Positions 8,249 to 16,917 of a stretch of DNA of 64,000 nucleotides are shown here, piece by piece. Position 1 is the first letter of the stretch; every line of letters begins with the position of its first letter. The stretch spans positions 1 to 64,000 of the forward strand of contig DDFJ01000001.1 in NCBI GenBank assembly GCA_002337125.1. Reading direction: 5' to 3'. A program made the translations under genes and the position numbers. Source of the DNA: Chitinophagaceae bacterium UBA1931. Lineage in GTDB: Bacteria; Bacteroidota; Bacteroidia; Chitinophagales; Chitinophagaceae. The notes under the pieces are model-generated. The model did not search any database and was not told the DNA's origin. It saw only the letters and a program-made list of their open reading frames with translations.

Positions 8249-9250
8249 TCAGTTAAGGCTGATTGTTTTACCGCTGTTCATTGCTTCGTAAATCGCTTTC
8301 ATAATCACCAGGTCTCTTTTGCCCATTACACCGGGAACTTTTGACGGCTCATTGTTTTTTATTGAAAGTGCAATTGCATCTAATTGTTTTGCCTGTTGCG
8401 AAAAAGGATGCAGTTTCATAATGAGTCCGTCGGATGTATTCAATTTTAAACCATTGTAGTTAAACGCCGGTTTTAATTCAAACCAACCTTTTTCTGCTTC
8501 CATCCGCAGAAAATTTTCATCGGCTGAATAACTTGTTCTGCAGCTTGCAATAATACCGTTGGGCATTTTCATCTGGAAGTTTACGGATTCTTCAATATCA
8601 ATAAACTTTTCTTTATCCGTTACGGGACTTGTTTTTGCCGTAACAGAAACAGGCTGCATGCCTGTGATATAACAAACTGCCTGTAAACAATAAATACCCA
8701 GGTCCATTAACGGGCCGCCACCGGCAATTTGTTTATTCAGCCGCCATTCACCTTTTGCCGGTTGTAATGAAAATGCAGTATGAATACTTTTTATTTCGCC
8801 ATAAACTTTTTCTTTTGCCAAACGCACCATTTCAAGATGATAAGGATCGTATTGCAGCCTGTAGCCAATGGATAAATATTTGTTTGCACAGTTGCTGGCT
8901 TTCAGCATTGCATCACATTCTTCAACTGTTACAGCCATTGGCTTTTCACAAATGATATGCTTGTTTGCTTTGGCTGCACGTATGCTGTATTCTGCATGCA
9001 AATGATTGGGAAGAACCACATACACAATATCAATATGCGGATTGGTTTTTATTAAATCGAAATTGCTGTAGCTGTAAATATTTTCATCGGGGATGTTATA
9101 CTTTTCTTTCCATGCAGGAATTTTTGACGGGGTGCCCGTAACAATTCCGGCCAGGTAACAATGTTCAGTTTGTTGTAATGCAGGAGCTAATTGTTCTGAT
9201 GCGTAATAACCTAATCCAACTAAAGCGACTCCTAATCGTTTGCTTGCCAT
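8249..9250 (-). CDS. Gfo/Idh/MocA family NAD(P)-dependent oxidoreductase
   Basis: A 333-aa sugar-type dehydrogenase. The N-terminal Rossmann domain shows GVALVGLGYYA (nucleotide-binding loop) and the family signature EKP in HIICEKPMAV, around residue 104. The C-terminal alpha/beta domain contains GGGPLMDLGIYCL, where the family's conserved Asp and His/Tyr region lies. It resembles glucose-fructose oxidoreductase-like and D-xylose 1-dehydrogenase-like members, so a cytoplasmic role in oxidising or interconverting a sugar is likely. The substrate is not predictable. No export signal is seen. It lies between the dehydrogenase and the hemicellulase cluster, with 113 bp separating it from the latter. 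Confidence 0.85.
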   Translation of the reverse strand: MASKRLGVALVGLGYYASEQLAPALQQTEHCYLAGIVTGTPSKIPAWKEKYNIPDENIYSYSNFDLIKTNPHIDIVYVVLPNHLHAEYSIRAAKANKHIICEKPMAVTVEECDAMLKASNCANKYLSIGYRLQYDPYHLEMVRLAKEKVYGEIKSIHTAFSLQPAKGEWRLNKQIAGGGPLMDLGIYCLQAVCYITGMQPVSVTAKTSPVTDKEKFIDIEESVNFQMKMPNGIIASCRTSYSADENFLRMEAEKGWFELKPAFNYNGLKLNTSDGLIMKLHPFSQQAKQLDAIALSIKNNEPSKVPGVMGKRDLVIMKAIYEAMNSGKTISLN

Positions 9251-9267
9251 AAATTTTATTTCTGTTA

Positions 9268-9275
9268 CAAATCTA
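9268..9275 (-). promoter_or_regulatory. Bacteroidota -7 promoter element for the oxidoreductase gene
   Basis: The minus strand reads TAGATTTG, a full match to the Bacteroidota -7 consensus TAnnTTTG, 18 bp before the ATG at 9250. A weak T-rich -33 region is present about 22 bp further upstream. An AT-rich hairpin (ATTCAT-GTTT-ATGAAT, 9340-9355) lies between this site and the end of the esterase gene and might mark the transcript end of the cluster, but it lacks a T tract. Confidence 0.4.
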
Positions 9276-9363
9276 TGTGTGAAGTGTAATCAGTGCAGAA
9301 AAAAATGATAATAAAAAACAGTGTTTAACCTTTGACCGGATTCATGTTTATGAATGATAAAAT

Positions 9364-11430
9364 CTATTTAAAATATTTTGAAGCAAATTCTAAACAGTAA
9401 GGCCAGTTTGGACCAATCGTATGTCCGCCATTGTGCTGGCGAAATGCAATATCTCCATTGATTAATGTTGTTTGTTCGGGAGGAAATTCTGTAACACCCA
9501 GATCTTTTTTTCCCAGCAAGGTATAAACAGGTCCTGCAAAAACAGCACCAGTAAACATGCCTTTTGCATCAATCCATTTTCCTTCAACATTGGGAGAGCC
9601 TGAACTGATAAAAATTGGTCGTGGTGCACACATTCCAATTAATTCGTGTGCATCAACAGGTAAATCATTTGGAGTTATTGGCCCTGCATACTTAATAAAG
9701 TTTCCTGCAAACCAATGGTATTCTGAAGATGATGCAAGATTTTCAACCTGCTCACCAAAAACACGACGTAATATTTTTGCACCGCCTGCGCCGGATGATC
9801 CTATAAAGCCCATTGCAATTCTTGGCTCGTATGCCATTGTTACCAACGCAGCTTTTCCATAGCGGGAGAGACCTTCAATAACAATTTTCTTTGCATCAAT
9901 CTGTTTATCTGTTTCAAAGAAATCAACTGCACGGCTTGCTCCCCATGCCCATGCACGTAAAGCTCCCCAGTCGTCTGGTTTTCTGTATTGTCCTTTATTG
10001 CAAAGCCCGATGATTCCTTCGGTTAACCCTGCACCGTTATCGGCCTGGTAACTTGTTGGAACAATTACTGCAAAGGCCCATCCTTTCTCCAGCACCTGCT
10101 CCTGCCAGCTTTTTTGTACAGGTGTATTTGATGGAGGCGTTTGCATTCTGAAACCGGCAGGAAAAAGAAAACCAAATTCCATAATCAGCGGAACCGGCTT
10201 ATTCATATTTTTCGGAACAGTGTACGAAAGCTGAATGTCAACTTTTATTTGTGGATACGATGCATTATCAACATGTCCCAGCAGATTTTTTGTTACTGCT
10301 GCAATTGTTCCGATAACAGTATCAACCGAACTTATAATTTCCCAATGAACAGCTGGTGTGTTTTTCGGAACCCTTCCATAAATTTCTTTGTCAAAGTCTT
10401 CCTGAATTTCCGGTCTTCTTTTTTTCCACCATGTTGCTGCATCCGTTACTTTCTTACCATTCTTTAATTGTAAAGGATCGGGCAGTGAAGTGTAGGGCGA
10501 TGCTTTTGCTTCATCTGCATTAGCTGCATTGGGTGCTGATGGATTACCGGAAGGTCCGGGACGAACTGAAGTAATTTTCAGCTGTGCCAGCATGTTCTTG
10601 TAATCATCATTTGTTGCTTTTTGCATAGCCCTGGCCTGCCTGTCTCTTTCCTGCCATTCTTTAATATGCTCTGCTGCTTCAATCATTGTAGGAATCCAGA
10701 TATCTTTTTCATTCTGCTTTAAGTATGAAAGAAATTTTCTGTGTTCTTCCAATGTTATGTTCAGACTGTTACCGCCACCAACTCCGTGAAAAAGAATAAC
10801 GAGGAATGAATTGGTTTCAGTAGCTTTTTTCACCCATTCAATCAGTTGGTCAGCAGTGTTATTATTCACTACAAAACAATCTGTATTATACAAGTCCACT
10901 TCATTTATCTTATGCATTTCATTGCGTACAGCACGGGCAGCAACAAACTCATTTTTCATGCCATTGATAAATGATGAATCGCCAATCTTCATATCACCGC
11001 AGGTAAATGCAAATGTGCGCTTTGTCTTTCCATCCAATGCCTGCAGAAATGTGTTGGTCATCCTGATTTCTTCCACCATCCGTTTAACGGTGTAATTGTT
11101 CATGTCATATTCCTTCGCAACCCATTCTCTTCCCGGGCCACCTAAACAAGGATGATACAACGTATGGTTTCCAAGTTCATATCCTTTTGTTGACAACGCT
11201 CTCCATTCATTTAAACGTTTTTGAACAGAAGCTGTAGAGGCGGTTACATAAAATGTTGCTTTCAGCTTTAATGAATCGAGAACAGGCACAGCATTGTCAA
11301 GGTGCTGATCAAGTGCATCATCATACGTTAAAACGACTGCACACTTTTTTCCTTTCCATGCAATGTTGAATTGCGCCTGAACGCTGATGAACTGTACAAT
11401 CATCATCAGCAGCACTAGCATGAATTTCAT
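9364..11430 (-). CDS. CE4 polysaccharide deacetylase fused to CE15 glucuronoyl esterase
   Basis: A 688-aa secreted bifunctional esterase. After a signal peptide (ending VQAQ), residues about 25-270 form a NodB/CE4-like domain. It has the TYDDA metal/base motif and the HTLYH histidine pair, suggesting removal of acetyl groups from xylan. An Ala/Pro-rich linker (about 295-330) leads to a CE15 domain (about 340-688). That domain has the nucleophile motif GLSRYGKA (Ser522) and catalytic His670 in NGGHTIG. CE15 enzymes cleave the ester between 4-O-methyl-glucuronic acid of xylan and lignin alcohols. The gene is the last of the cluster and follows the GH3 gene after 1 bp. Loss of both ester types from the same glucuronoxylan region by one polypeptide is an attractive inference. 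Confidence 0.85.
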   Translation of the reverse strand: MKFMLVLLMMIVQFISVQAQFNIAWKGKKCAVVLTYDDALDQHLDNAVPVLDSLKLKATFYVTASTASVQKRLNEWRALSTKGYELGNHTLYHPCLGGPGREWVAKEYDMNNYTVKRMVEEIRMTNTFLQALDGKTKRTFAFTCGDMKIGDSSFINGMKNEFVAARAVRNEMHKINEVDLYNTDCFVVNNNTADQLIEWVKKATETNSFLVILFHGVGGGNSLNITLEEHRKFLSYLKQNEKDIWIPTMIEAAEHIKEWQERDRQARAMQKATNDDYKNMLAQLKITSVRPGPSGNPSAPNAANADEAKASPYTSLPDPLQLKNGKKVTDAATWWKKRRPEIQEDFDKEIYGRVPKNTPAVHWEIISSVDTVIGTIAAVTKNLLGHVDNASYPQIKVDIQLSYTVPKNMNKPVPLIMEFGFLFPAGFRMQTPPSNTPVQKSWQEQVLEKGWAFAVIVPTSYQADNGAGLTEGIIGLCNKGQYRKPDDWGALRAWAWGASRAVDFFETDKQIDAKKIVIEGLSRYGKAALVTMAYEPRIAMGFIGSSGAGGAKILRRVFGEQVENLASSSEYHWFAGNFIKYAGPITPNDLPVDAHELIGMCAPRPIFISSGSPNVEGKWIDAKGMFTGAVFAGPVYTLLGKKDLGVTEFPPEQTTLINGDIAFRQHNGGHTIGPNWPYCLEFASKYFK

Positions 11431-11431
11431 C

Positions 11432-14047
11432 TTAAAGAATTGTAATTGTTTTACTCAGCACATTACTTGTTGTTTTATTGCTAACGCCGGGCTGACCACC
11501 ACCTGCACTCAGCATCATTTTTCCGGTTGGCTGGTAGGCCTTGCCCGATTGATCAATAATGGAAAGTTGTTCAGGTGTAAGTGTAAAGCTGATGGTTTTG
11601 CTTTCGCCTGCTTTTAATGCAATGCGTTTAAATCCTTTCAATGCTTTTATCGGTGCTTCACCTTTTACATCTTTGTGCGATACATACAACTGCACAACTT
11701 CTTCACCGTCTTTTGTTCCGGTATTTTTAACTGTAACAGTTACTTTACAGTTAATACCTTTTTTCAACTGTGCAGGAACCAACAGGTTTGAATAAGTAAA
11801 CGTTGTATAACTTAAACCATAACCAAACGGATACAATGCTTCTCCTTTAAAATAACGATAGGTTCTTCCGTTCATTCCATATTCACTGAAGCCGGGTAAA
11901 TCATTATCGCTTTTGTAGAAAGTAACAGGTAAACGTCCGGCAGGATTGTAATCGCCAAACAATACATCAGCAAGAGCAGTACCGGCACTTTGTCCGCCAT
12001 ACCATGCATTTACAATCGCAGGAATATGTTCATTTTCCCAGGGAATAGCAAGGGCACTACCGGTAAGCATTACAAACACCACTGGTTTACCAGTTGTTTT
12101 TAATGCTTTCATTAATTCTGTTTGTGCAGCTGGAAGCATAATGGTTGTTCTGTCGCCACCTTTGAAACCGGGAACAGTAACAGGCATTTCTTCTCCTTCA
12201 AGCTGTGGCGAAATACCACCGGCGAAGATGATGGCATCCACATCTTTTAAACGGTTCGATAATGCTGCGAAATCTGTTTTTACATAATTACCTGCTCTGA
12301 GTTTAATAACCGCATCACCTTCACTCTGGCGGAAGCTCACTTCAATTTTATAAGCTGATCCTTTTTTTACAGTCAGTTTAAACTGTTTGCTGCCCCAGCG
12401 GTTTCTTTCCCATGCATTGATAACAGTGCTGTCGTTTATTTTTACTTTATAACCATCGTTACCTTCAATTTCAAAATTCATGACATCATCTTTATCTGCA
12501 ATGATTGAAGTGGTATAACGTGCAGAAAAATGAATGGATGGAACTCCTTTAACAGGTACTTCACCTTCGCTCCAGAAATGATCAATATTTTTTTCGATTT
12601 GTGTTACAGCAGGTTCACCATCTAATTTTTCATTGGTAAAATATTCAGCCTGCACACCAGGTTTTCCATTGAAGAAAAATTTTTTTTCTGTTTCGGTATA
12701 AGCAAGCAATGTATCGTTGGTGAAGTTGATGGCTTTTTCATAAATCACTTCTACATCTTTTCCCAGCTTTGTTTTAATACCATCAAGAATGGTTGATACA
12801 TACGAAGGTGTTCCGTTGTAGTTACCAAGAACTGCAATTTTATTATCTGCATTGGGTCCCAGTACTACAATTTTTTTAATCTTCTTGCTTAAAGGCAATG
12901 TGTTGTTTTCATTTTTTAACAACACAATACTCTGCTGTGCCATTTTTAAAGCAAGTGCTTTATGTTCGGGTGCTTCAAGAACTGAAAACGGAATCTGTGC
13001 AAACTTCACAACAGCAGGAGGATCGAACATACCCAAACGGTAACGGATGGTGAACAACCTTTTCAGTGAAACATCCAGTTGTGATTCTTTGATCAATCCT
13101 GTTTTCACCGCATTCACCAACGTTGTATAAGCATAGTTGCCGCACTCCACATCAGTACCATGAATGACTGCATCAATGGAAGCGCTTGTTGCATCTTTAT
13201 GTGTTTTATGAAATTGGAAAAAGTCATCAATTGCACCGCAATCACTTGTTACATAGCCGGTGAATTTCCACTGGTTGCGTAAAATATCTGTCAATAATAA
13301 ATCATTGCTGCAGCAGGGTTGTGTGTTGATGGCATTGTAAGCACACATCACACCAGCAACTTTTGCATTCACCACGAGTTCTTTAAATGCAGGAAGATAA
13401 GTATCCCACAAATCATAAGCACTGGGGGTGAAGTTATCTGAATGTCTTGATGATTCAGGGCCACTGTGTACAGCGTAGTGTTTTGCGCAGGCTGCTGCTT
13501 TTAAATAAGTAGGATCGTTGCCCTGCAAACCATTTACAAAAGCACGGCCAAGCATTGCCGTTAGAAAAGGATCTTCACCATAGGTTTCCTGTCCACGGCC
13601 CCAGCGTGGATCACGGAAGATGTTGATGTTGGGTGTCCAGTATGTTAATCCCCAGTAACGTTCTTTGGTTTTACCAGTTTCAACCGCTTTGTTTTGAATG
13701 GCTCTTCCTTCAGTGGCAGAAAAATCGCCCATGAGTTTTATGGATGTTGTATCCCATGTTGCCGCCATTGCAATTGCCTGCGGATAAGATGTTACTTTAA
13801 ACGGAGTACGTGCCACACCATGCAATGTTTCGTTCCACCAATCGTACGCAGGAATACCCAAACGTGGAATGGCAGGAGTTGCATTCAGCATCTGCGCCAC
13901 TTTTTCTTCGAGTGTTAAACGACTTACAAGATCATTCACCCTTTGTTCAACCGGTAAATGATAATTCCACATCGGGAACTGCTGGTAATCCTGTGCATGT
14001 ACTGAAAAAGCAATGCATACTGCCGCCAGTAAAAAAATCCTTTTCAT
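11432..14047 (-). CDS. GH3 beta-xylosidase/beta-glucosidase with PA14 domain
   Basis: An 871-aa secreted GH3 enzyme with a signal peptide ending VHAQ. The N-terminal TIM-barrel domain contains the KHYAVHSGPE substrate-binding region and nucleophile Asp269 in TSDCGAIDD. The second domain (about 370-700) is interrupted by a PA14-like insert (about 455-600). A fibronectin-III-like domain ends the protein (about 760-871). The ETYGEDPFL and WWNETLHGVAR motifs resemble bacterial beta-xylosidases, so it probably trims xylo-oligosaccharides in the periplasm, but beta-glucosidase activity cannot be excluded. It is 1 bp upstream of the CE4-CE15 gene and preceded by a 346-bp regulatory gap. Confidence 0.88.
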   Translation of the reverse strand: MKRIFLLAAVCIAFSVHAQDYQQFPMWNYHLPVEQRVNDLVSRLTLEEKVAQMLNATPAIPRLGIPAYDWWNETLHGVARTPFKVTSYPQAIAMAATWDTTSIKLMGDFSATEGRAIQNKAVETGKTKERYWGLTYWTPNINIFRDPRWGRGQETYGEDPFLTAMLGRAFVNGLQGNDPTYLKAAACAKHYAVHSGPESSRHSDNFTPSAYDLWDTYLPAFKELVVNAKVAGVMCAYNAINTQPCCSNDLLLTDILRNQWKFTGYVTSDCGAIDDFFQFHKTHKDATSASIDAVIHGTDVECGNYAYTTLVNAVKTGLIKESQLDVSLKRLFTIRYRLGMFDPPAVVKFAQIPFSVLEAPEHKALALKMAQQSIVLLKNENNTLPLSKKIKKIVVLGPNADNKIAVLGNYNGTPSYVSTILDGIKTKLGKDVEVIYEKAINFTNDTLLAYTETEKKFFFNGKPGVQAEYFTNEKLDGEPAVTQIEKNIDHFWSEGEVPVKGVPSIHFSARYTTSIIADKDDVMNFEIEGNDGYKVKINDSTVINAWERNRWGSKQFKLTVKKGSAYKIEVSFRQSEGDAVIKLRAGNYVKTDFAALSNRLKDVDAIIFAGGISPQLEGEEMPVTVPGFKGGDRTTIMLPAAQTELMKALKTTGKPVVFVMLTGSALAIPWENEHIPAIVNAWYGGQSAGTALADVLFGDYNPAGRLPVTFYKSDNDLPGFSEYGMNGRTYRYFKGEALYPFGYGLSYTTFTYSNLLVPAQLKKGINCKVTVTVKNTGTKDGEEVVQLYVSHKDVKGEAPIKALKGFKRIALKAGESKTISFTLTPEQLSIIDQSGKAYQPTGKMMLSAGGGQPGVSNKTTSNVLSKTITIL

Positions 14048-14393
14048 GTGTTTCTTTTTTAGTGCGCCGCTTTGCGGCTAAAATTTTTGCCACATGTATG
14101 CCCAATAATCATCTTTGCCAGGATGCTTTGTTTATGGGCATTTCATCTGGTTTGTTTTATTATGTGATCAACGTTTAAAGTTCTGTTCATCTTTTGTTGC
14201 GTCGCACACTTCAGCTTTCTGATTTCTGTTGTGCAAACTCGTCCAAAAGGTATAAACATCTCAAAGATTACTGCAATTTTTTCAGATGAAAAAATCTGAG
14301 TTTATCAATGAGTAAATTGTTTTAAGGGTTAAAGTTTTTCTCTCACAGATAACACTGATTTTCACAGAAAAGACCCTTGTAATCTATAAGCCA
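14048..14393. other. 346-bp intergenic region with several dyads, likely promoter region of the GH3/CE4-CE15 unit
   Basis: This is the largest gene-free stretch in the window. Near the GH3 start it holds a small hairpin GCCGC-TTT-GCGGC (14066-14078). A LacI-like short palindrome TCAACGTTTA is at 14168-14177. A perfect 8-bp-arm inverted repeat ATTTTTTC-AGAT-GAAAAAAT is at 14276-14295. A degenerate direct repeat of about 10 bp, TCACAGATAA and TCACAGAAAA, spans 14343-14371. Near-matches to a -7 element occur on the minus strand (TACCTTTTG and TAATCTTTG around 14253-14270). No gene is credible here. Confidence 0.5.
14276..14295. promoter_or_regulatory. Perfect AT-rich inverted repeat
   Basis: The arms ATTTTTTC and GAAAAAAT are exact reverse complements separated by AGAT. 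The element lies about 230 bp upstream of the GH3 start and about 100 bp downstream of the preceding GH43 stop. It could be an operator, or part of a weak terminator for the long upstream operon. An overlapping alternative hairpin (TCAGAT and ATCTGA) is also possible. Confidence 0.3.
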
Positions 14394-15428
14394 TTATTTG
14401 TACGGCTTAATTGTTTGAATCAAACCGTTTTCATCATGTGTCAGTTCAGTTACTTTCACACTTCTTAAATGCGTTACACCTTTACTTAAGCTGCTGTCGT
14501 GATAAAACAAATACCATTTGCCTTCAAATTCGCAAATGGAATGATGTGATGTCCATCCAACAACCGGTTCTAAAATTCTTCCTGCATAGTTAAATGGCCC
14601 GTATGGATTATCTCCAATTGCATAGCAAAGAAAATGTGTATCGCCTGTTGAATACGAGAAATAATATTTGCCGTTGTATTTATGCAGCCAGCTTGCTTCA
14701 AAAAACCTCCGGTCATTATCGCCTTGCAGCAAAGGCTGATTGTTTTCATCAAGAATCACCACATCTTTTGGTGCTTCAGCAAACTCCAGCAAGTCGTCTG
14801 TAAGTTTTGCAACCTTTGCACATAAAGCAGCTTCTTGTTCTTCGGGCAAGAATGCGAACGGACTTTCAGGTTGTTCAGCATTAAATGTTCCTTTGCGCCA
14901 GCGTTGCAGTTGTCCGCCCCAGATACCACCAAAGTACATGTAATAACTTCCGTCATCATCTTTAAACACAGCCGGATCAATCGAGAAACTCTCTTTGATA
15001 GCTTCAGGTTGAGGAACAAATGGCCCCGCAGGCGAATCGCTGATGGCTACACCAATTCTGAAAATTCCATCATGAGCTTTTGCAGGAAAGAACAAATAAT
15101 ACTTGCCATCTTTCTCAGCAGCATCAGGAGCCCACATTTGTTTTTCAGCCCATGCCACATCGTTCACATGCAACGCAAGTCCATTATCCGTTGCTTCACC
15201 TGTTGGCGAATCCATGGAAAGAATATGGTAATCTTCCATTGCAAAATGACTTCCGAGATCATCAAATGCATCGCCTGCATCAATATCATGCGAAGGGTAG
15301 ATGTAAATTTTTCCATTAAACACATGCGCCGAAGGATCGGCCGTGTAAATATGTTTTACCAGTGGCTGTGAAATAGCCCTTTTATTTAAATCGTCGAAGT
15401 TGATATGTTCAATTGAATCTTCAGGCAT
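14394..15428 (-). CDS. Cytoplasmic GH43 beta-xylosidase/alpha-arabinofuranosidase
   Basis: A 344-aa single-domain GH43 five-bladed propeller without signal peptide, unlike every other GH43 in this cluster. The catalytic triad is visible: general base Asp31 in YTADPSAHVF, pKa-modulating Asp151 in SIDPAVFKDDDG, and general acid Glu244 in FFEASWLHK. It begins with ATG at 15428. The GPH symporter gene is only 23 bp upstream, so the pair probably forms an import-and-hydrolyse step for xylobiose or arabinoxylo-oligosaccharides. The family contains both xylosidases and arabinofuranosidases; xylosidase is favoured by the cytoplasmic location and the partner transporter. Confidence 0.87.
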   Translation of the reverse strand: MPEDSIEHINFDDLNKRAISQPLVKHIYTADPSAHVFNGKIYIYPSHDIDAGDAFDDLGSHFAMEDYHILSMDSPTGEATDNGLALHVNDVAWAEKQMWAPDAAEKDGKYYLFFPAKAHDGIFRIGVAISDSPAGPFVPQPEAIKESFSIDPAVFKDDDGSYYMYFGGIWGGQLQRWRKGTFNAEQPESPFAFLPEEQEAALCAKVAKLTDDLLEFAEAPKDVVILDENNQPLLQGDNDRRFFEASWLHKYNGKYYFSYSTGDTHFLCYAIGDNPYGPFNYAGRILEPVVGWTSHHSICEFEGKWYLFYHDSSLSKGVTHLRSVKVTELTHDENGLIQTIKPYK

Positions 15429-15451
15429 AAAATTCTAAATAATAAGTTTTA

Positions 15452-16885
15452 TTAATTGATTCTTCTTTGTTTTAAGTCAGCTTCAATCTGCAGTTCTTTT
15501 GCTTTGTTTATTTCATAGAAGAAAAGAAGTCCCACAGAAATGAGGAATGGAATAGCAGGGAAAATACTCACCAGCATTTTAATCCCGTTAATGGCTGTTT
15601 CAGATTGTGTACCGGTAATTTTTGGATCGTAATGATACTTAGGCAGTATCCATAATATTAAAGAACTTCCGATACTTAAACCTGCTTTTAGTCCAACCAT
15701 CATGGCAGAAAAAATTATAGCAGTTGATCTTCTGTTATTTTTCCATTCGCTGTAATCAGCCACATCAGCAATCATTGTCCAGAGTACAGGTGTGCTGATA
15801 CCGTAGAAAAAACCATGAAGAATTTGTGCAATAAAAATGATTCCGATTGATTTTGGCGGAAAGAAATAAAAGAAGATAATGAACAGCGTTGAAATAAACA
15901 GCGATGACATAAACACATTGCGCTTTCCGTACCTGTTGGTAAACCAGGGTGAAATCATGATACCGATTAATCCTACCAATATACCTCCGCCATTAAATAC
16001 ACCTAAACCTAATGAGGTATCGTTTTCAAATGTTGGGAGAAAATTTTTAAATGGTTCTAAGAAAGCGGTAAGTTCTGCTTTGTCAACATAGTTTTCAAAA
16101 TAATAAGCATACGAGCCACCTTTTAATGCAAGTGTTACAAAAATTAATGTGGTAACAACCAGCATAATGACCCAGGGTTTGTTTTTTACCAGGTCTGATA
16201 AATCTTCTGATAAACTTGATTTTTGTTCAGGCTTGGGAATGATTCTTTCTTTCGTTGTTAAAAAGCAAATGATGAGCATGATGGTGCCAATAACAGCTAA
16301 TACCGTCATGACTTTTGAAATACCAATTGCCTTTGATGCAATGTCGGTACCACCACCAGCTTTAATAATGAAATTGTACATAAACACCTGTACAAAAAAC
16401 TGGGCAAACATCACCGCAACAAAACGATAAGAAGACAAACTGTTGCGTTCTTTCATATCGCCGGTAATTACACCACTTAATGCAGAATAAGGTAAGTTAT
16501 TGGCCGCATACAACATCAGCAACAATGCATAAGTAACTACTGCATAAATTAATTTTCCGTGGTAGGCGAAATCAGGAGTTTTAAATGCAAGCAAAGCAAC
16601 TACTCCAAGTGGTATTGCTGTCCATAAAATCCATGGTCTGAATTTTCCCCATTTCGTATTTGTTCTGTCGGCTATTGCTCCCATTACCGGGTTAAATGCA
16701 AACGCAGCAGTTAAGCCAACAATAAGCGTCATCAACGAAGCATGCTCCGGCTTCAGACCAAAAATATTCAGGTAATAATAGGCGATCCAAGTAACCAATG
16801 TCTGGAACACTAAATTCGCCGCAAGATCTCCCAAACTGTATCCAACCTTTTCGATTACCGAAAGCTTCTGTGATTGATTGTCCAT
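15452..16885 (-). CDS. GPH-family (MFS) glycoside-cation symporter
   Basis: A 477-aa integral membrane protein with about 12 hydrophobic segments. The N-terminal signature EKVGYSLGDLAANLVFQ and the MGAIADRTNTKWGKFRPWI loop are typical of the glycoside-pentoside-hexuronide:cation symporter family (MelB/XynB-like). The second half contains NRYGKRNVF and the conserved IADVADYSEWKNNRRSTA. It should bring xylosides or other pentose oligosaccharides across the inner membrane with sodium or protons. It is the only transporter in the window and sits between the secreted GH10 xylanase and the cytoplasmic GH43. Confidence 0.9.
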   Translation of the reverse strand: MDNQSQKLSVIEKVGYSLGDLAANLVFQTLVTWIAYYYLNIFGLKPEHASLMTLIVGLTAAFAFNPVMGAIADRTNTKWGKFRPWILWTAIPLGVVALLAFKTPDFAYHGKLIYAVVTYALLLMLYAANNLPYSALSGVITGDMKERNSLSSYRFVAVMFAQFFVQVFMYNFIIKAGGGTDIASKAIGISKVMTVLAVIGTIMLIICFLTTKERIIPKPEQKSSLSEDLSDLVKNKPWVIMLVVTTLIFVTLALKGGSYAYYFENYVDKAELTAFLEPFKNFLPTFENDTSLGLGVFNGGGILVGLIGIMISPWFTNRYGKRNVFMSSLFISTLFIIFFYFFPPKSIGIIFIAQILHGFFYGISTPVLWTMIADVADYSEWKNNRRSTAIIFSAMMVGLKAGLSIGSSLILWILPKYHYDPKITGTQSETAINGIKMLVSIFPAIPFLISVGLLFFYEINKAKELQIEADLKQRRIN

Positions 16886-16917
16886 TTTATAGAATTTATT
16901 TATAAAAACCGTTATAA

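Noticed and set aside
9340..9355. AT-rich hairpin after the CE4-CE15 gene
   Set aside because: The 6-bp stem is weak and no T tract follows on the minus strand, so a terminator call is not supported.
14835..15371. 178-codon open frame on the plus strand
   Set aside because: Opposite to the GH43 gene with its full catalytic triad; the frame has no family signature.
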